Source: BHER01 sp051652245 | Lineage (GTDB): Bacteria; Bacillota_I; Bacilli_A; Culicoidibacterales; Culicoidibacteraceae | Direction: 5' to 3' | Assembly (NCBI GenBank): GCA_051652245.1 | Contig: JBOFTV010000042.1 | Span: 5,441-69,440, forward strand | DNA length: 64,000 nucleotides | Translations under genes and position numbers: made by a program | The notes under the pieces: model-generated | Seen by the model: only the letters and a program-made list of their open reading frames with translations | Database searches by the model: none | What the model was told of the DNA's origin: nothing | Shown here: in pieces, positions 50,157 through 58,890 of the stretch | Layout of the letters: every line of letters starts with the position of its first letter | How positions within the stretch are numbered: the stretch's first letter is position 1

Positions 50157-51716
50157 TTATTCTAAGCCTAAATATTCACGCATCTCCGTTTTATGCAAAA
50201 TTGCTTTGTTGCCATAGATTATTTGGACACCGTTGGCAACAACAACAATCCCACTTGCCTGTAATTCTGCTGCCAAATTACTGTGATTAGCAACCAGACT
50301 ATTATTAGCAAGTGTCAGTCGAAGCCTTGTAAAACAGGCATCAACTTGCAAAATATTAGCAGCTCCTCCAACAGCTTCAACGATTTTGATAATTAATTCA
50401 GCTGTTGTTTGGGCTGTTGTTTCCACTGCTGGTAAAGTGGTAGCTTCACGCCCGGGTGTTAATAAATTAAAGCGCTGGATACAAGTTTTAAAGATGAAAT
50501 AGTAGGTTGCAAAGTAGCCAACACCTAAAAGGGGGAGCCACATCCAATTTGACCCCTTATCAGCCTGTAAAATCCCATTAAAGATAAACGAAATCAAAGG
50601 ACCGCCAAAACCAGAAGTACCGGCAATATTAATTTCCAGTAAATAGGTGAAAAGATAAGCAAAACCTGATAGGACAGCATGGACAACGAATAATACCGGT
50701 GCTACAAACAAAAAGCTATACTCCAAGGGCTCCGTAATTCCCATTAAAGCAGCAGGAATAGTTGCAGCAATCATCAGCGTTGCAATATTTTTTTTGTGTT
50801 GTGATTTAGCGGTGTGGTAAATTGCCAGAGCAGCTCCAGGTAAACCAAACATGGCAAACAAAGTCTTCCCATTCATCACAAACCGACTAACACTAATATC
50901 AAACAGCGCATCGGGCGTATTTAAAATTGCCGTGTAAATATTAACTGCCCCCTCATACTGTGTCCCCCCAACATCCATTACGCCACCTAAGGATGTAAAG
51001 AAAAAGGGCAAGTAAATAAAATGATGTAAACCAAACGGTAATAGCAACCGCTCAGCTAAGCCATAAAAGAATGCACCAAAGGCCCCGGTTGCAATAATAA
51101 ACGTCGATGCATAATTCAACAACTGCTGAATTGGCGGGAAAATAAAACTTAAAAGCACCCCTAAAAAACTAGAAGCAACAATCGTAACGGCTGGTACAAA
51201 TCGCGTGCCATTGAAAATTGAGAGCAGCTGCGGCAACTGGATTTTATAAAATTTATTGTGTAAATAGGCAACAAGTAAACCAACAATAATCCCCCCAAAC
51301 ACGCCAGTATCAAGCGTAAGCACCCCTAAAATTGCCCGCTGCCCCGTCAACAGATTTTTGGGATCAATGCTCCCAATGGCTGTTAGGAGCGTACCCATCA
51401 CCGTATTAAGCGTCATAAAGCCTAGAAATCCTGATAAAGCAGCAGTCCCCTTCTCCGACTTGGCAAAACCATAAGCAAGCGAAATGGTAAACAGGACAGC
51501 AATATTATTATTAACAACATTTCCCGCATCGCGCATCAACTTGAAAAACAATGAAAAAAAGGGATTAGCCAACAGCGGCGCAACTTTCAACATACTTGGA
51601 TTGGTCATTGCACTCCCAACACCGACTAAAATTCCTGATATCGGTAAGAGCATAACGGGGGCCATCAAAACCTTGCCAAACCGTTGAAACCCACTTAATA
51701 ACTTATCTTTATTCAT
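50157..51716 (-). CDS. PTS alpha-glucoside-type EIICB component
   Basis: 519 residues. Membrane EIIC domain of the glucose superfamily (GFQRFGKVLMAPVMLLPISGIL, FGLHHFIYLPFF, GITEPLEYSFLF), and a C-terminal EIIB domain with the phospho-cysteine in VDACFTRLRLTL. No EIIA domain is attached, so a separate EIIA is needed. The GH4 partner gene upstream suggests maltose, isomaltose, sucrose isomers or other alpha-glucosides as substrate (MalP/GlvC type). AGGAGTGG precedes the ATG. 13 bases after the glucosidase gene. Confidence 0.93.
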   Translation of the reverse strand: MNKDKLLSGFQRFGKVLMAPVMLLPISGILVGVGSAMTNPSMLKVAPLLANPFFSLFFKLMRDAGNVVNNNIAVLFTISLAYGFAKSEKGTAALSGFLGFMTLNTVMGTLLTAIGSIDPKNLLTGQRAILGVLTLDTGVFGGIIVGLLVAYLHNKFYKIQLPQLLSIFNGTRFVPAVTIVASSFLGVLLSFIFPPIQQLLNYASTFIIATGAFGAFFYGLAERLLLPFGLHHFIYLPFFFTSLGGVMDVGGTQYEGAVNIYTAILNTPDALFDISVSRFVMNGKTLFAMFGLPGAALAIYHTAKSQHKKNIATLMIAATIPAALMGITEPLEYSFLFVAPVLFVVHAVLSGFAYLFTYLLEINIAGTSGFGGPLISFIFNGILQADKGSNWMWLPLLGVGYFATYYFIFKTCIQRFNLLTPGREATTLPAVETTAQTTAELIIKIVEAVGGAANILQVDACFTRLRLTLANNSLVANHSNLAAELQASGIVVVANGVQIIYGNKAILHKTEMREYLGLE

Positions 51717-51729
51717 TTCACACCACTCC

Positions 51730-53064
51730 TTATTTCGTTAAAACGGGCCAAAAATCGCCATTTTCGTTAATCAGGTCAGCTAAAATTTGCTTAGCAACCG
51801 TTGTTGAAGGCACGGTTTTGTTGATTGCTATTGCTTGGAGTGCCTTGGCATACGATTTTTCAAAGTATGCATCCACAGCCAGTGTTTCCGAGGCTAATTG
51901 ATTTTCAATCAAGCCCTTATAGAAAGCGGTAATTGGTTTTTGGGAAATCGGCTCAGGCCCCCAAAAACGCAAATAGGCTGGAACTTCAACCATGGCATCG
52001 GGGGGTAAATTAGGAATAGCACCATTATTTTCAACAATAACAAGATAGCGATGCCCCAAATTATAAGCAATCGAGGCCGCAATATCAACAATGAAATCGC
52101 CAAAAACAGTAAAATCTTGCAAGGGGCTTAGATACGTTTGCGGGTCACTAAGATACAAATCATATTGCGCAAACAATTCTTTTTCGCGCCCATTAATCAC
52201 CATATCAGCCCGCGTCCAATTTGGATCGGTTTGGGCAACCATATCAGCCGCATAAAGGTAATACTGCAAATAACTATTAGGTAAAAACTCACCAAAATCG
52301 GCAACAATTTGATTATACTGCTTCCATGTTTTCTGCCAATCGGGATCCTTGTGATGCTTGTCACTTGAAGCAATCATCCCGAAAGCTAAAATTTTCGCCT
52401 TGACCTCAGCCATGCGGTCGGTTCCCTCCTTATCATACAAGGCCGTAAACCAACCAAAATGATTAAGCCCAAAATAATCAGCATCTAAATCATCCCATTT
52501 CTCCAAACCGAGCATCTTGGCAAAGGAGAGCAAAATGGCAACGGGCATATCACAAATATTGATAATTTTCTCATTGTTAAAAACGCGTCTTGTCGCCTGG
52601 GCAACAATAGCAGCAGGATTAGAATAATTAAGAATCCAACAATTAGGACTCCCCTTTTTCGCCATTTCAATAATATGTAAGATTGCAGGAATTGAGCGAA
52701 TCCCATAGGAAATAGAACCACCAGGCCCACAAGTCTCCTGACCAACAACGCCGTATTTAAGGGGAATCTGCTCATCAACGCGCCTCATCTCCAGCCCGCC
52801 GGGGCGAACCTGGATAAAGACAAAATCAATATCCTGATAGGCGATTTGCTCATCAGTTGTCACAATTAGCGTAATATTAGGATATGTTTTAGCAATAATT
52901 TGGTTCATAATAGCAGCAACTTTTTCAACTCTCTGGGCATCAATATCAAATAAAACAAGCTTAGAAAGCGGAAATTGCTCCCGCTTTGCTAAAAGACTCT
53001 GGATAATACCGGGAGTATGCGTACTTCCAGCCCCAACGATGACAACACGTTGTTCTTTTCTCAT
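51730..53064 (-). CDS. 6-phospho-alpha-glucosidase, glycoside hydrolase family 4
   Basis: 444 residues from ATG 53064 (MRKEQRVVIVGAGST); AAAGGA lies nine bases upstream, while an in-frame ATG at 53100 has none. NAD-binding VIVGAGSTHTPG, RPGGLEMRRVDEQIP, GPGGISYG-like GPGGSISYGIRS, the metal-binding CDMP and the GLNHFGW segment are GH4 features. GH4 enzymes use NAD+ and Mn2+ in a redox mechanism to split the phosphorylated disaccharide delivered by the PTS. CDMP and the partner EIICB favour alpha-glucosides over beta- or galactosides. First gene of the operon. Confidence 0.92.
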   Translation of the reverse strand: MRKEQRVVIVGAGSTHTPGIIQSLLAKREQFPLSKLVLFDIDAQRVEKVAAIMNQIIAKTYPNITLIVTTDEQIAYQDIDFVFIQVRPGGLEMRRVDEQIPLKYGVVGQETCGPGGSISYGIRSIPAILHIIEMAKKGSPNCWILNYSNPAAIVAQATRRVFNNEKIINICDMPVAILLSFAKMLGLEKWDDLDADYFGLNHFGWFTALYDKEGTDRMAEVKAKILAFGMIASSDKHHKDPDWQKTWKQYNQIVADFGEFLPNSYLQYYLYAADMVAQTDPNWTRADMVINGREKELFAQYDLYLSDPQTYLSPLQDFTVFGDFIVDIAASIAYNLGHRYLVIVENNGAIPNLPPDAMVEVPAYLRFWGPEPISQKPITAFYKGLIENQLASETLAVDAYFEKSYAKALQAIAINKTVPSTTVAKQILADLINENGDFWPVLTK

Positions 53065-53131
53065 AGTTAACAGTCCTTTCATTTTTGGTGATGATGCCAT
53101 TTTAGCATAGGCCGTTTTTTTTACGTCTTTT

Positions 53132-53146
53132 TTTCATAATATGAAA
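53132..53146. promoter_or_regulatory. palindrome upstream of the GH4 operon
   Basis: TTTCATAATATGAAA is a perfect 7-1-7 inverted repeat in the 138-base divergent gap. It lies 68 bases before the GH4 start and 20 bases before the extended -10 (TGC TATAAT, 53163-53171) of the GNAT gene. RpiR-type regulators bind TGAAA/TTTCA-containing palindromes, so it is a candidate operator. Confidence 0.45.
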
Positions 53147-53202
53147 TTTTTTTGAGTGGAGGTGCTATAATTAAGGAGAAATAAACAAAAAGGAGCAGAA
53201 AA

Positions 53203-53709
53203 ATGATAAAAACAAGAATTCCTAATCTAAGCTTAAAACCGACAACGGCGGCCAACACGCAAACAATTCTAGACTTCATCAAAAAACTAGCAATCTATGA
53301 AAAAATGCTCCCGGAAGTCACAGCAACGACTGATGATTTAGCGGAGTCATTATTTAAGCAGAAAGCGGCAGAAGTTTTTTTGGTGGATTTGCTAGGGGAG
53401 GATATTGGGTTTGTCCTCATCACAATTAATTTTTCAACTTTTGTTGGTAAACCAGGAATTTACCTGGAAGATTTATACCTCGAACCAGACTACCGCGGAC
53501 GCGGCTATGGCACCGAAATCTTCTATCAACTAGCACAACTTGCCCAAAGGCGAAACTATGGTCGAATTGACTGGGCCTGTCTAGACTGGAATACACCCGC
53601 AATCAAATTCTATGAAAAAATGGGAGCAGTTTGTCTCGATGAGTGGTCAATTTATCGCCTTGATACGGAAGCAATTGGAGCGATAATCAAAAAGGAGGAA
53701 AAACGATGA
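53203..53709 (+). CDS. GNAT-family N-acetyltransferase
   Basis: 168 residues. Family elements: IYLEDLYLEPDYRGRGYG (beta4 and acetyl-CoA-binding R-G-x-G-Y/I-G), DWACLDWNTPAIKFYEKMGA near the C-terminus. Similar to diamine/spermidine acetyltransferase-like members of COG0454, with substrate unknown. AAAAGGAG precedes the ATG. It overlaps the next gene by 4 bases (ATGA), so the two are coupled. Confidence 0.9.
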   Translation: MIKTRIPNLSLKPTTAANTQTILDFIKKLAIYEKMLPEVTATTDDLAESLFKQKAAEVFLVDLLGEDIGFVLITINFSTFVGKPGIYLEDLYLEPDYRGRGYGTEIFYQLAQLAQRRNYGRIDWACLDWNTPAIKFYEKMGAVCLDEWSIYRLDTEAIGAIIKKEEKR

Positions 53710-54542
53710 AAGCACTAAAAACAGTTGTTTTTGATATGGATGGAACAGCGCTAAATGAACAAAAGCAAATGGATTGCTTATTAGTTAAGCATGCAAGCAA
53801 GCTAAAAGAAGCAGGCGTGCAATTAATTATTGCAAGTGGTCGCTTGGATTACATGGTTTTTGATTATATGGATGAGCTTAAATTAGCAGCGAATACGCCG
53901 ATTATTGGCTGTAATGGTAGTACCATAACGTATAAAGGGGGAAAAGAACCCCTCTATGTTGCACGGCTGGAACCAAAACCACTACAACAGCTGATTGCTA
54001 AGGCGTGTGAGTTGAACCTAATTTTCCATGTATTCACCCTCCAAGGACTAGTTGGTCTAGAAAATGCCGGGAGGCTTGCTTATTATCACGGAGCAAACGC
54101 GCAGAAAGCTAATCAAAATCAGGTTCCAATTTTTATTGGGGCAGAATTTTTGACACCCGAGGCACTTAAAGATGCCGTCAAGTTCTTGCTTGTTACAGAC
54201 AATAAAACGGCCTTTGAACTATTTAGAGAATTCGCCACAAGTCTAGGATTAGATGCCGTCCAATCGGGGGATGAATTATTAGATGTCATGGCAAGGGGGA
54301 ATAATAAAGGAAATGCCTTGCACATATTAGAGCAAAAAGGAATTATAGACAGGGAATCAACCCTTGTTTTTGGTGATAATTATAATGATATTGAAATGTT
54401 TGAATGGGCAAAATATCCAATAGTGATGGAAAATGCCACATCAGAAATCAAGAAATACGCTCGTGAAATTTGTGTGAAAAATGAACAAAATGGGGTTGGA
54501 AAATATGTGATCGAAAAATTAAACACGGTTTTAAAAAGATAA
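53706..54542 (+). CDS. Cof-type HAD-IIB phosphatase
   Basis: 278 residues. Motif I VFDMDGTALN (nucleophile Asp plus acid/base Asp), motif II ASGR, a C2B cap, motif III with DVMARGNNKGNAL, and motif IV FGDNYNDIEMFEWA. This family dephosphorylates sugar phosphates, FMN or pyridoxal phosphate; specificity is not readable. Overlaps the acetyltransferase gene by 4 bases; AAAGGAGG precedes the ATG. Confidence 0.93.
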   Translation: MKALKTVVFDMDGTALNEQKQMDCLLVKHASKLKEAGVQLIIASGRLDYMVFDYMDELKLAANTPIIGCNGSTITYKGGKEPLYVARLEPKPLQQLIAKACELNLIFHVFTLQGLVGLENAGRLAYYHGANAQKANQNQVPIFIGAEFLTPEALKDAVKFLLVTDNKTAFELFREFATSLGLDAVQSGDELLDVMARGNNKGNALHILEQKGIIDRESTLVFGDNYNDIEMFEWAKYPIVMENATSEIKKYAREICVKNEQNGVGKYVIEKLNTVLKR

Positions 54543-54552
54543 AGCGATTTGA

Positions 54553-54581
54553 TTGCACAAAGTCAAAATCAGCGTTATAAT
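54553..54581 (+). promoter_or_regulatory. promoter of the azoreductase gene
   Basis: TTGCAC (54553-54558), 17 bases, TATAAT (54576-54581), 56 bases before the start codon. Confidence 0.65.
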
Positions 54582-54636
54582 AATAACATATCCGCTATGA
54601 AGAAGATGGATAAAATTTTTTAGGAGGTCATAGACG

Positions 54637-55239
54637 ATGACGAAATTATTAGTATTACTAGGGAGCCCGATGGCACCGGATTCAAGCAATAGCGCGAAAG
54701 CTGCGATGCACTTTGTGGAAGAATATAGAAAAGCTAACCCAGAGGATGAAGTTGAAATTGTTAAAATATTTGATAATAAAGTTTCAACATTATCACCAAC
54801 AGTTTTAATGGGAAGCCCAGTAGAAGCTGATATGGAAAATTTAGCAAAAAGGGCAGCAGTTTTAGCTAAATTTAAAACAGCCCAAAAAGTTGTCTTAGCA
54901 GCACCAATGTGGAACTTCTCATTACCTGGTTATGTTAAAGAATATATTGATTGTTTCTTTGTAGCGGGTGAAACATTTAAATATCTTAGCGAACCAGATG
55001 AAAATGGTAAAATTGTTGCTGGTCTTGCAGCAGGCAAGAAAGTCTTGCACATCCAGGCAACAGGTGGTTTTCACAAAGGAACGCAAGCAGATATTGGTCG
55101 CGCAATGATTAAGCAGATGTTTGATTTTATCGGAATTGATCATGTTGACTATGTTGCGGTAGAAGGTGCAGCGATTCCAGGAATGTTAACACTAGACAGT
55201 GCAAAAGCCGAATTAACAGAATTAGCAAATAAATTCTAA
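54637..55239 (+). CDS. azoR: FMN-dependent NADH-azoreductase
   Basis: 200 residues. The flavodoxin-like fold shows as LLVLLGSPMAPDSSNS (FMN phosphate loop), VLAAPMWNFSLPGYVKEYID (the characteristic P-M-W-N-F motif) and HIQATGGFHKG. These enzymes reduce quinones and azo dyes with NAD(P)H and protect from electrophile stress. AGGAGG precedes the ATG. Monocistronic, with its own promoter and a following weak terminator. Confidence 0.93.
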   Translation: MTKLLVLLGSPMAPDSSNSAKAAMHFVEEYRKANPEDEVEIVKIFDNKVSTLSPTVLMGSPVEADMENLAKRAAVLAKFKTAQKVVLAAPMWNFSLPGYVKEYIDCFFVAGETFKYLSEPDENGKIVAGLAAGKKVLHIQATGGFHKGTQADIGRAMIKQMFDFIGIDHVDYVAVEGAAIPGMLTLDSAKAELTELANKF

Positions 55240-55256
55240 AATGTCATCATTTAAGT

Positions 55257-55290
55257 AAAAAAGTGTCGTATAAAGTGCGGCCCTTTTTTT
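55257..55290 (+). terminator. terminator after azoR
   Basis: AAGTGTCG (55261-55268) pairs with CGGCCCTT (55278-55285), allowing one mismatch and one G-U pair, followed by a T-run. Confidence 0.55.
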
Positions 55291-55325
55291 ATTTGAAAAA
55301 ATTGTATTAAAAAGAGCATACAATG

Positions 55326-55354
55326 TTGACATTGTCTTATTGCCATGGTACAAT
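55326..55354 (+). promoter_or_regulatory. promoter of the GntR-ABC-MacB cluster
   Basis: TTGACA (55326-55331), 17 bases, TACAAT (55349-55354) with an extended -10 TGG. 41 bases before the TTG start of the regulator, so the regulator could act on it directly. Confidence 0.75.
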
Positions 55355-55394
55355 ACCTACAGAATAAAAAAAAGATATGTGGAGGTGATGTTAT

Positions 55395-55766
55395 TTGGAA
55401 AGCTTTGATGGTAAACTACCCGTGTATTTACAGGTAGTTGATTTACTCTTTACCTGGATTGTTTTAGGGCAACTAAGTCCAGGAGATCAAATTCCAACAG
55501 TACGGAAGCTTGCAGCAGATTTGGGTGTTAATCCTAACACAGTTCAAAAGGCTTTACAGACATTAGAAGAACGAGGCATAGCAACAGCAGTTGTTGGTCG
55601 CGGGCGCTTCATTACGGAGGATGGTAATTTGTTAATAGAAGTACGCGATGAAGTTATTACAAAGCAAGTAGCAAAATTTGTGGAAAAGATGAAAATTTAT
55701 TCCTTAAGTGAAGCGGAAATCACACAAAGAGTTCATCAATACATCAAAGAAAGGATGGGGGATTAA
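55395..55766 (+). CDS. GntR-family regulator, YhcF/YtrA type
   Basis: 123 residues with a TTG start, chosen because GGAGGTGAT lies five bases before it. Winged helix-turn-helix (QIPTVRKLAADLGVNPNTVQKALQTLEERGI) and only a short helical C-terminal tail, the mark of the YtrA subfamily that controls neighbouring ABC transporter genes, often in response to cell-wall-active agents. It overlaps the ATPase gene by one base. Confidence 0.92.
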   Translation: MESFDGKLPVYLQVVDLLFTWIVLGQLSPGDQIPTVRKLAADLGVNPNTVQKALQTLEERGIATAVVGRGRFITEDGNLLIEVRDEVITKQVAKFVEKMKIYSLSEAEITQRVHQYIKERMGD

Positions 55767-56470
55767 TGTTGGAAATTACAGATTTGACATATGCTAGCCA
55801 AAATCAAGTCATTTTAGCAGATATCAACCTAACAATTGAGGCGGGTAAAATCTATGGCTTACTTGGTGCTAATGGTGCGGGTAAAACAACCCTACTACAG
55901 CTAATCGCTGGCTTTTTAACAGCAAATGATGGGCAAATAACAGTCGATGGCAGTGTCAAACGACGAACATTATTAGAACATGTAGCCTATATGAACAATG
56001 AGTTTTACTTGCCCAAGTCATGGACAATTGAGCGTGTGGTTAGATTCTATGAGCAATCAGCAGCACGGTTTAGCTATGAAATAGCAGGAAGGATGATAGT
56101 TTCCTTAGAAATTGATATGACCAAGAAAATGAAAGACCTATCGCGGGGGGAAAAAGAAAGAGTTTTACTCATGCTAACACTCTCACAAAAAGCAAAACTT
56201 TATTTACTTGATGAGCCCTTAACGGGAATTGACATGATTACACGCGAAGAAATTATTCGAAATTTACTAACATTTACAGAAGAAAATGCAACAATTATTA
56301 TTGCAACACATTATATTGAAATTTTTGAACTCCTCTTTGACGAAGCACTTTTTCTTAAAGATGGTGGCGTTATGGACCAAGTTGACTGTGAAAATCTCCG
56401 TGAGGAACAACAACTTACATTAAGTGAGTATTATGTCAAAACACACAGGGGGAGGAAAAGAATATGGTGA
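55766..56470 (+). CDS. ABC transporter ATP-binding protein (YtrB/YhcH type)
   Basis: 234 residues. Walker A GANGAGKTT (about 33-41), signature variant LSRGEKERV, Walker B LYLLDEPLTGID, switch His in ATHYIE. Coupled to the regulator by a one-base overlap and to the membrane protein downstream by 7 bases. Matches the YtrABC-like units controlled by GntR regulators. Confidence 0.92.
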   Translation: MLEITDLTYASQNQVILADINLTIEAGKIYGLLGANGAGKTTLLQLIAGFLTANDGQITVDGSVKRRTLLEHVAYMNNEFYLPKSWTIERVVRFYEQSAARFSYEIAGRMIVSLEIDMTKKMKDLSRGEKERVLLMLTLSQKAKLYLLDEPLTGIDMITREEIIRNLLTFTEENATIIIATHYIEIFELLFDEALFLKDGGVMDQVDCENLREEQQLTLSEYYVKTHRGRKRIW

Positions 56471-57246
56471 AAATGTATTGGAAGCTCAACAAAAGGACGT
56501 ATTATCAATTAGCAATATTGGGACTAGCTTTAGCAGTTTTCATGTATTTTCTAGGGCGATTTATTCAAGACCCAGCAGAACAAGAAGTGCTATTTTCCGG
56601 AATAGTTCTTGTTGAAAAAAATATGACGGGAACAATTGCAGTACTATTGAGTGGTGTTATTCTAGGTGCAGTAGGACTAGCTGCAATATTAATAGAACTA
56701 TATTTACTCATGAAGCCGTTTGTGACAAAACAACTAGCACAAGTTGTTATGATGGGACAGGATGTTGAAAAATTCATCGGAATACATATAATACTTGTAT
56801 CGGGTATCGGACTAGCTATGAATCTAGGAGTAGGGTTCGTTGCTAAAAACCAAGAAAAGTTAGCTGAAATAGCAATTTCAAGTTTAGGATATAGTGCAGC
56901 AGTATTGTTAATACCGTTACTTTATTGTAATAGTAGGCTATTACCACGGAAAAGTGATCAAATTCGGAAAGTAGCAATTGTTAGTTTTACGCTATTAGTA
57001 ATATTATTATCACTTATTATTAAGTTGCTCCCCATGATAATATCACTTGCAACAGCACCAGAATTTGCAAACTTAGTATCGCCTAATAGTTTAGAGGTAG
57101 CATCAGCAAGCAAAGAAGTAATCACATACTTAGAATTCCCATATGAAAGAGTAACAAATAATATTGGAAGTCTTGTTAGTATAGTATTAGCAAGCTGGGC
57201 TTATTATTCATTAAAAGTAAAAAACAATTTTATCATCAGACTATAA
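56464..57246 (+). CDS. membrane protein, partner of the ABC ATPase
   Basis: 260 residues, about six hydrophobic segments, beginning MVKMYWKLNKRTYYQL, which resembles the amphipathic start of ABC-2 permeases. No named family recognised. The overlap with the ATPase gene and its hydrophobicity make it the transport partner. The start could also be the ATG at 56473. Confidence 0.75.
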   Translation: MVKMYWKLNKRTYYQLAILGLALAVFMYFLGRFIQDPAEQEVLFSGIVLVEKNMTGTIAVLLSGVILGAVGLAAILIELYLLMKPFVTKQLAQVVMMGQDVEKFIGIHIILVSGIGLAMNLGVGFVAKNQEKLAEIAISSLGYSAAVLLIPLLYCNSRLLPRKSDQIRKVAIVSFTLLVILLSLIIKLLPMIISLATAPEFANLVSPNSLEVASASKEVITYLEFPYERVTNNIGSLVSIVLASWAYYSLKVKNNFIIRL

Positions 57247-57263
57247 TAAAAGGAGAAAATAAC

Positions 57264-58190
57264 ATGAACGTAAAAAAAGGAATTATCATTGCCATTGTCA
57301 TCGCAATTATCGGAGTAGGAGGTTTTATCGCATACAACCAAATTTTGGGGCAAGTGGTTACTGACGCTAAAGAAATAGAGACAACAACAATTGAAGATAA
57401 TCAGACAAAAATCATCTTAAATGGAACCGTGGAAACAAAGCAGAGTGAAACATTTAATTATGACTATGAAACCTATGGGAGACACATATCAACGCCAGTT
57501 ACACTAGGTAAATACGTAAACAAAGGTGACATCATTGTTGAATCCTCAAAAAAAGATTATAAAGCACCATTTAATGGCTATATTACAGAATTAAATGTTG
57601 ATGCAGCATATGCACAAGCAAAAGAGGCAGACAAGGATGAAGTTGCCATAGTAAAACCTGAAGTACTCTACACAATTGTTAGTAATGAGTACTTCATCGA
57701 TACCAAAGTAACAGAATATGAAATAGCGCGGCTACCTAAAAAGCAAAAGATTACGTATAGTATAAGAGCAAAAGATGCTGATGTTTACTATGGTGCATCA
57801 ACAAGGCTGCTTTCATCAGCACCACTTGTTGATGGTTCAGCAGCTGGACAAACTAAAAGTGATATTACTTCCTATGCGCTAACACTAAACATGTTAGAAG
57901 GAAAAGATAAGGCAAGAGTTGGTAATCACGTGACAATTAAAATTGAAGATAGCGAACCAACGCCACTAATTATTCCTGAAAAATTGACGGTTAAAGAAGA
58001 TGGGAAAGTCTTCGTTTACACTTATAAAGAAGATAAAGGCATAGGAATCGGGTCATCCATAAAATTAGAAATAAAAGGTAAAAGTGTAGCTACGGGATTC
58101 CAAGTAGAAAGTGGACTAGTAGCAGGGGAACAAGTAATTACAACAGAAGTAGAATCGCTCAGCAATGGTGGCTTGGTGTTTAAAAAGTAA
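57264..58190 (+). CDS. membrane-fusion/adaptor protein of a MacA-like efflux system
   Basis: 308 residues. One N-terminal membrane helix (residues 7-25), then a barrel-sandwich-like lipoyl fold split around a very short hairpin (GKYVNKGDIIVESSKKDYKAPFNGYITELNVD) and a C-terminal barrel (VAGEQVITTE). Typical of Gram-positive HlyD/MacA-like adaptors, usually found with a MacB-type ATPase and permease, as here. AAAAGGAG precedes the ATG. Confidence 0.85.
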   Translation: MNVKKGIIIAIVIAIIGVGGFIAYNQILGQVVTDAKEIETTTIEDNQTKIILNGTVETKQSETFNYDYETYGRHISTPVTLGKYVNKGDIIVESSKKDYKAPFNGYITELNVDAAYAQAKEADKDEVAIVKPEVLYTIVSNEYFIDTKVTEYEIARLPKKQKITYSIRAKDADVYYGASTRLLSSAPLVDGSAAGQTKSDITSYALTLNMLEGKDKARVGNHVTIKIEDSEPTPLIIPEKLTVKEDGKVFVYTYKEDKGIGIGSSIKLEIKGKSVATGFQVESGLVAGEQVITTEVESLSNGGLVFKK

Positions 58191-58221
58191 TAATGAAAAC
58201 AAAAAGAAAAGAGGTGCAGTG

Positions 58222-58890
58222 ATGATTGAATTGCAAAATATTATTAAAGAATTTAAAAATGGAGATCATGTCACCAGAGCGCTGGACAACATCAACACAA
58301 CAATTAAAAAAGGTGAATTTGTCGCAATTATGGGGCCTTCAGGATCAGGGAAATCAACAATGATGAATATCTTAGGATTATTAGATAATCCAACCAAAGG
58401 CAATTATTTACTAAACGAACAGAATGTTGCAAAATTAAGTGAAAAAGAGTTTGCTAAAATTAGAAATAAAGAAATTGGGTTTATCTTTCAGTCGTATAAT
58501 CTGCTTAAACGACTGTCAGTCTATCGTAATGTTGAACTTCCACTGATTTATTCGGGTATTCCCAAAAACCAGCGAAAAACGCTAGTTTTTGAGGCCTTAG
58601 AACGTGTTGGTTTAAAGCAAAAAGCAAACAACAAGCCAAATCAATTATCAGGTGGCCAAATGCAGCGTGTTGCAATTGCGCGGGCCTTGGTAACCAAGCC
58701 AAGTTTTTTACTTGCTGATGAGCCCACAGGGGCATTAGATCAGAAGACGGGAAAAATGGTATTAGATTTATTTATAAAACTCCATACAGAGGGTGCAACA
58801 ATCATTCTAGTTACACATGATGCAAAGGTTGCAACAGTTGCCAATAGAACAATTGAAATACTTGATGGTAAAGTAAGAGGTGAAAATTAA
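58222..58890 (+). CDS. MacB-type ABC transporter ATP-binding protein
   Basis: 222 residues from ATG 58222; GAGGTG lies five bases upstream and the longer in-frame start at 58165 lies inside the adaptor gene. Walker A GPSGSGKST, signature LSGGQMQRV, Walker B LLADEPTGALD, switch His VTHDAK. With the permease and adaptor it forms a tripartite-like efflux pump, which in Gram-positive bacteria exports peptides or antibiotics. Overlaps the permease start by one base. Confidence 0.94.
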   Translation: MIELQNIIKEFKNGDHVTRALDNINTTIKKGEFVAIMGPSGSGKSTMMNILGLLDNPTKGNYLLNEQNVAKLSEKEFAKIRNKEIGFIFQSYNLLKRLSVYRNVELPLIYSGIPKNQRKTLVFEALERVGLKQKANNKPNQLSGGQMQRVAIARALVTKPSFLLADEPTGALDQKTGKMVLDLFIKLHTEGATIILVTHDAKVATVANRTIEILDGKVRGEN

